DNA from: Sphagnum compactum | Lineage: Eukaryota; Bryophyta; Sphagnopsida; Sphagnales | Assembly (NCBI GenBank): GCA_965153455.1 | Contig: OZ234500.1 | Span: 3,720,001-3,784,000, forward strand | Direction: 5' to 3' | DNA: 64,000 nucleotides | Part shown: positions 59,241-64,000 of the stretch, piece after piece | Layout of the letters: each line of letters begins with the position of its first letter | Position numbering within the stretch: position 1 is the first letter of the stretch | The notes under the pieces: generated by a model | Told to the model about the DNA's origin: nothing | The model's database searches: none | Seen by the model: only the letters and a program-made list of their open reading frames with translations | Position numbers and translations under genes: made by a program

Positions 59241-59880
59241 GAACTTTCCTTTAACTACAAACAAGTTAAATGACTGAGCAAAAAATGGTGAATAGTGAAT
59301 AGGAGGAGGTGAACAAGATGCAATCTACATCAAATATTCCATGCCACATCATAAATATTTTGGGTATATTTTCATGCCAAGTGGAAGAGTATTATATGAC
59401 ATGGCAAAATATTTCATGATGTGGAAAGAGTATTTTACAACAAGGACAAGGGTCTCGAGTGAAGACAACTAGGGTTTTTGAGTTAATGTATTTATTTGTT
59501 CAAATGGTGCTTGTTAATTGTAGCGTCAATGTGAAAAATGGAAATTTTTTGGAAACCTTGGAAAGTATATTTGGGATAAAATTTTCAAATAAATGAATTT
59601 GATTAAACACTCACATGTATATTGACAATGGTAACTAGGAAAACATTGATAATGGCCATGCTCACAATAGAAAAACATTTGAATGAAACCACTTAATGTA
59701 CCCACTTTTGATGCATTCATCATTGTTGAAATGATTTAGCTCCTCCTCGAATGATGGAATTATAACATAGCTAGAATTGAATCTCTTGACCATGTAGTCC
59801 TAAGCTATTTTTCTCTATAGGACCCTTTGAAATTTTGGCATAGACATTTGTAATTTTGCACACATATTCCTTTGAACTAT

Positions 59881-60756
59881 CTAAATTAACTCACCATCTT
59901 GGCAGTTGAGGTTTTCCGCTTGACCTGGCACATTGCTGGGCAAAGTCTCAAACAATATGCCCATGTCATCTTCAATCTTGCTGTGAGAGGTAAGATTGTC
60001 TTCCTTCCAAGGCAAACATACTAGTCCATCTTTTCTGTCTTGCACATTGTCAGGCAAAGCATTGAACAATGTGTCCATTACATCCTCTAACTTCTGAGGA
60101 GGGAGTTGATCTTCCTTCCAAGGGAGACAGACACTGCCAAGTGAATTTGGAGCAATGTGATTGCCCTGATTCTGAGTAGTTCCCAGTTGTTCTCTGACGT
60201 CCAAACCAAGTAGCCGTGGGTCAGGTTTGTGGTTTTTTCTCAGCTCCATGAAATGCAGTTGTAGGTCTGCAAATCCCCACTGTGGGTCACTGGGATCCCT
60301 CATGATATGAACCTTAGATATCACATCCTGAAAAACAGTTTACACACAAAGTTTTATCCTTCTGAAGATAGAAGATAATTGCCACTAATTTCCTTGCATT
60401 TTGAACTGCATCTTGTGATCCTTTGAACTCTTTAACATGTCACAACCTTTTTCTTTTTATCTGAGGGCATTGCAAGTCCTGTTTTGGTGTTATAGAATTA
60501 TCCATGTATGAAAAAACCAGCCTTAATATTCATTGTTGTTGTGAGCATCTTGTATAGAATTATTAAACACTTAGACTAAAACCCAAATGCGAACTTTGTA
60601 GAGTATTTCTGCTACATATATGTGTGTCTGTATGTTCCTAGTCCAATTCTAGCTTCAGAAGAAGAAGAGCATGAATTCATGGCTTACCTCTTCCAGAGAA
60701 CTAGTGTGATCATACACAGCTGCTGGTGTGTCCTGCAGTTGGTCAATTTGCTCCAT
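59881..60756 (-). CDS. Unrecognised two-exon gene with a duplicated acidic module
   Basis: Exons 60688..60756 (MEQIDQLQDTPAAVYDHTSS LEE) and 59881..60327 join in phase 0 across a GT-AG intron to give 171 residues. The second exon reads DVISKVHIMRDPSDPQWGF, then LQLHFMELRKNHKPDPRLLG, then two copies of a module of about 40 residues: VCLPWKEDQLPPQKLEDVMD then TLFNALPDNV, and VCLPWKEDNLTSHSKIEDDM then GILFETLPSNV. I do not recognise the family. No signal peptide or membrane segment is seen. Near the end, GATG|GTGAGTT at about 59888 could be a splice donor, so the printed stop (TAG at 59881) may lie in an intron and further exons may exist, but none was found. The 5' leader at about 60760-60960 is part of the duplicated block that recurs at 63258. 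Confidence 0.6.
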
Positions 60757-60849
60757 TGATGTGGAGGTATGTAGAGTAGAATCAGCATTAGAGATAACTT
60801 ACTTAGAGAGATCTGGCTTATGTTGAAGTTGAAGCATCTTCTTCTTCAG

Positions 60850-61361
60850 GTCTCCTCTCCTCTCTTTCTGATCTCTCGCTCTTTGGGGGCCTTGACTATC
60901 TTGCAGGTGTGTGTAGAAGCACTTGAGTGGGAAGAACCTGGAAGAGTTCAAATGCTTACTTAAGGCCAGGACTGTATAGTAGTGAGTTAATTTACCTTTT
61001 AACTCTGTTTAGGTGCCCATGATTTTAGGCACCTGATTTTGCTGCTGATGTTTTGAGGCCATCAGTACAGATAAGATGTATGTCCAGCTTGGAAAATGGG
61101 CAAATCCCTCTTCTTTTCCCCTAAAAAAAAATTTTTTTAAAGAAAAAGAAAGGTTGAACAAGGACTACTGCATGACCCTCTTCCGCAGCATGATCTGGTC
61201 TCCTTCATGTAAAATAGTAATGCTCTTCTAATAATAGACTCTGTGTGCCAAATTTGGTTTCTAGAGAACTCTACGCTTACCTTTCAACACAGGATTAGTA
61301 AAGAAAGACTTTACAAAAATATACCGTTATAATTAATATCAACACACTTACAATGACACAT
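60850..61361 (+). repeat. Direct duplication, copy A left part
   Basis: Nearly identical to 63258..63767 (offset about 2,407 bp). It begins in the leader of the 59.9-60.8 kb gene (GTCTCCTCTCCTCTCTTTCT) and runs through GTGCCCATGATTTTAGGCAC. Differences are scattered single bases and small indels. Confidence 0.92.
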
Positions 61362-61753
61362 ACGTCGTCGTCCGCCATCGCTGTAGAGCTTGCGGATGTG
61401 GAGCATTTTGCGGCGTTGTGGCCATCGTGTCATTGTCCGTCGTCCGCTGTCCGAAATCTTTCTATAATTTATTTTCCCACTTCCTCGCTTTTATATACAA
61501 TCCCTCGATCAAGGATGCCGTCTATTGCCATCCATTGTCGTCCGTCAACTGACACGTCCGTCCGTTCGGTTCCATTTGTCAAAAATGGAGGACAAGATTT
61601 TGCAGACAAAAATCAAATTACCAGCAAGAACATCTGTTTTTCAAAGTGTTGGATGTGGGTGCTCAGCTTAACCTATTTTTTTAATTCCCTTCTTATGTCA
61701 TATCCCTACCATTTTCCCCTGTCTTGTGTTTGCTTTCCTCTCGCTGTAGCAGC
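61362..61753. other. 392-bp segment present only in copy A
   Basis: Breaks the duplication: copy B has 24 unrelated bases here. The segment is rich in GTCGTCCG / GTCCGTCG motifs at its left and has a TATATACAA-type sequence at about 61494. It is either an insertion in A or a deletion with filler in B. No inverted ends or clear target duplication were found. Confidence 0.6.
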
Positions 61754-61964
61754 TCATTATTATTTACAATCATAAAACAAGAAAAAAAATTAAAAAATTA
61801 CTCAAACCACATCATTTAACATTTTAGGCAACACAAACATGACATAGCGAAACCTTTCAATCATCAACATGATGACGACTAATGTGTTAGTAAATTCATT
61901 TAAAGAATATTTCACATTTTTTTGTTCAGTCCAAAATTGTACAATATTTAAAATTACTACAATT
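61754..61964 (+). repeat. Direct duplication, copy A right part
   Basis: Continues the match to copy B (63792..64000): CATAAAACAAG then AAACCACATCATTTAACATT. The true right end is unknown because copy B leaves the window. Confidence 0.9.
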
Positions 61965-62648
61965 TTAATAAATAAATAAAAATGAAAAAGAGAATATCTG
62001 TTGTCATGCTCAAGCACTATAAGAAAATGGGATGACAAAATAAGATGAAATTATCCAGAATTTTCAAACATCATGGGTCTATTGAAATTGACTTCTGATT
62101 GATTTTTAAAAACAAAGTTGGTTGTGGCCAAATTTAAGGTGAACAAAATATTTATTAATAAACATAGAGTCTTCCACATATGATAAAATCTAATAATTAA
62201 TTTTCGTACATTATGAGAAAAAATAAAATAAAAAAAAGTTACAATTATTGTTGAATTTTTTTTGTATGGATCACAAAATTGAAAAAATATATATATTTAT
62301 ATGCAAAAATGAAATAATCCATCAATTAATTTTTTTTTATTTATAATTTTTCATGTTAAATAATTCCAAATATCCAAATATGTGACCACTTCAAAATTGG
62401 GTTGAAATTTTAAATGTTTCAAATTATAAAATTTCAATCTTCTAGAAAAACATTATTTCATTGTATATTATGATAATGAAAAATGTTTAAGTTTACACAT
62501 CTTGTCACTTTTCATGAAATCCTATAATTTAACTCACACATTTTAAAATAATCAAAATGGTTTTTACAACAATTGACTTCTCTTAACCAAATCCGAAATG
62601 AGGTTGGGATGAAAAACATTGATGTTTTTGCATAAGTTGCATTGAAGG

Positions 62649-63135
62649 GACTAGTGGGTACCCGTTAATTGCTTCAACCAATTAATAACTCTTGTTGTTG
62701 TTCTGTCTGTGTACTATATAAGCAGTGTTGGGCAGGTATTTGATATGTTGAATAACCTCCATGTCTGGGTATTTGTAAAATGGGAATTAAAAGAATTAAG
62801 ACTCGGAGTCAAAGAATCACAAGTTCCGGGTATTTGAAAAAAAATCAGAATCAAAGAACCGCCAGGTTTCGTGAAAACTCGGAAAAGAGGAGCCAGGCAG
62901 GTTTTTGGGCGGTTATTTTACTTTTACAATTTGGGATCTTTGTTTCAGGACCTCGACAGACGGACAGATGGGATCTGGGTTTCAAAACCTCGACAGCAAA
63001 CGAGATCTGAGTTTCAGGACATTGACAGACGGACAGACGAGATCTGAGTTTTTGTCTCCTCGAGTTGATACTTCGAAATTGGTCCCTCAAATTGGCACCT
63101 CGACAGATGCACAGACAGACTTAGTGAAATAATAT
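62649..63135 (+). mobile_element. Putative short non-autonomous element, copy 2
   Basis: Starts ACTAGTGGGTACCCGT at 62650 and ends GACAGACTTAGTGAAATAAT, like the 48052-48775 segment. The centre is a tandem repeat of about 45-60 bp (TTTCAGGACCTCGACAGACG, GAGATCTGAGTTTCAGGAC) at 62940-63120. It lies between the two copies of the right-edge duplication. Confidence 0.5.
62940..63120 (+). repeat. Tandem repeat (GACAGACGGACAGA..GATCTGAGTTTC)
   Basis: Three to four units with CTCGACAGACGGACAGA.G and GATCTG.GTTTCA.GAC; imperfect. Confidence 0.75.
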
Positions 63136-63144
63136 ATATGATTT

Positions 63145-63257
63145 GTTTTAAAGAAAAAGGTTGTACAAGGACTACTGCATGACCCTCTTCCAAAGCATGA
63201 TCTGGTCTACTTCATGTAAAATAGTAATGCTCTTCTAATAATAGTAATGCTCTTCAT
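63145..63257 (+). repeat. Third, partial copy of the right-edge duplication
   Basis: TTTTAAAGAAAAAGGTTG then ACAAGGACTACTGCATGACC and ATGATCTGGTCTACTTCATG matches 61133-61240 and 63540-63645. It directly abuts copy B. Confidence 0.85.
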
Positions 63258-64000
63258 GTCTCCTCTCCTCTCTTTCTGATCTCTCGCACTTTGGGGGCCT
63301 TGACTATCTTGCAGGTGTGTGTAGAAGCACTTGAGTGGGAAGAACCTGGAAGAGATCAAATGCTTACTTATGGCCAGGACTGTATATTAGTGAGTTAATT
63401 TACCTTTTAACTCTGTTTAGGTGCCCATGATTTTAGGCACCTGATTTTGCTGCTGATGTTTTGAGGCCATCAGTACAGATAAGATGTATGTCCAGCTTGG
63501 AAAATGGGCAAATCCCTCTTCTTTTCCCCTAAAAGAAAATTTTTAAAGAAAAGGAAAGGTTGAACAAGGACTACTGCATGACCCTCTTCTGCAGCATGAT
63601 CTGGTCTCCTTCATGTAAAATAGTAATGCTCTTCTAATAATAGACTCTGTGTGCCAAATTTGGTTTCTAGAGAACTCTACGCTTACCTTTCAACACAGGA
63701 TTAGTAAAGAAAGACTTTACAAAAATCTACCGTTATAATTAATATCAACACACTTACAATGACACATGGATAGTTCAACACAAAATGTTCATCATTATTT
63801 ACAATCATAAAACAAGAAAAAAAATTAAAAAATTACTCAAACCACATCATTTAACATTTTAGGCAACACAAACATGACATAGCGAAACCTTTCAATCATC
63901 AACATGATGACGACTAATGTGTTAGTAAATTCATTTAAAGAATATTTCACATTTTTTTTGTCCAGTCCAAAATTGTACAATATTTAAAATTACTACAATT
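63258..64000 (+). repeat. Direct duplication, copy B (runs off the window)
   Basis: Copy of 60850-61361 and 61754-61964, interrupted only by 24 bases at 63768-63791. In the orientation of the 59.9-60.8 kb gene it duplicates the promoter and 5' leader, but not the exons. Confidence 0.92.

Larger units (their letters stand above)
58005..59880. other. 3' flank of the NIN-like gene and repeats
   Basis: The first few hundred bases are probably 3' untranslated sequence (TTTGTACATTTA repeats at 58190 and 58255). Then come a short dispersed repeat (58533-58605), T27 followed by A9 (58834-58869), and a degenerate tandem repeat (58870-59240). No gene seen. Confidence 0.5.

Overview
This is a nuclear land-plant sequence. 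Evidence: GT-AG introns, a NIN-like RWP-RK/PB1 transcription factor, a germin-like protein, a pyrophosphate-dependent phosphofructokinase beta subunit, a CPYC glutaredoxin and a receptor-like kinase of plant type, plus TTTAGGG-type motifs. Long AT-rich, repeat-laden intergenic DNA separates few genes. The species cannot be fixed from the sequence; a non-angiosperm such as a bryophyte or fern is possible, but this is inference only.

Layout. 0-0.9 kb: 3' end of a class IV aminotransferase (+). 0.9-9 kb: AT-rich DNA with a 415-bp direct repeat and a ~330-bp satellite-like family present in both orientations. 9-11 kb: decayed hAT (DUF4371-type) transposase. 12.2-14.7 kb: intron-bearing fragments of two cellular genes, PP2A scaffold subunit A and CCR4-NOT subunit 11, followed at 16.3-17.6 kb by a decayed helicase-endonuclease of the Helentron branch of Helitrons. 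21.5-22.4 kb: germin-like gene (-). 26.5-28.6 kb: GC-rich pogo/Tigger-type DNA transposon with both ends, one nonsense codon and a probable dead intron. 28.6-37 kb: degenerate minisatellites and a MITE. 37.9-39.3 kb: membrane-anchored receptor-like kinase (+). 41.2-42.9 kb: intronless PFP beta (-). 46.2-47.0 kb: four-exon glutaredoxin (-). 47.5-53 kb: AT-rich repeats. 53.2-58.0 kb: large NIN-like protein gene (+) with a repeated promoter-proximal motif. 59.9-60.8 kb: unrecognised two-exon gene with a duplicated module (-). 60.85-64 kb: a 2.4-kb-offset direct duplication running off the window.

The intact genes belong to unrelated pathways (central carbon metabolism, redox, nitrate-type transcriptional control, cell wall/apoplast, signalling) and do not form an operon or cluster. 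The most unusual content is in the mobile DNA: a Helicase-EN fusion remnant beside captured-looking gene fragments, a GC-rich pogo element, and a pair of short elements sharing the same ends but carrying different internal tandem repeats.
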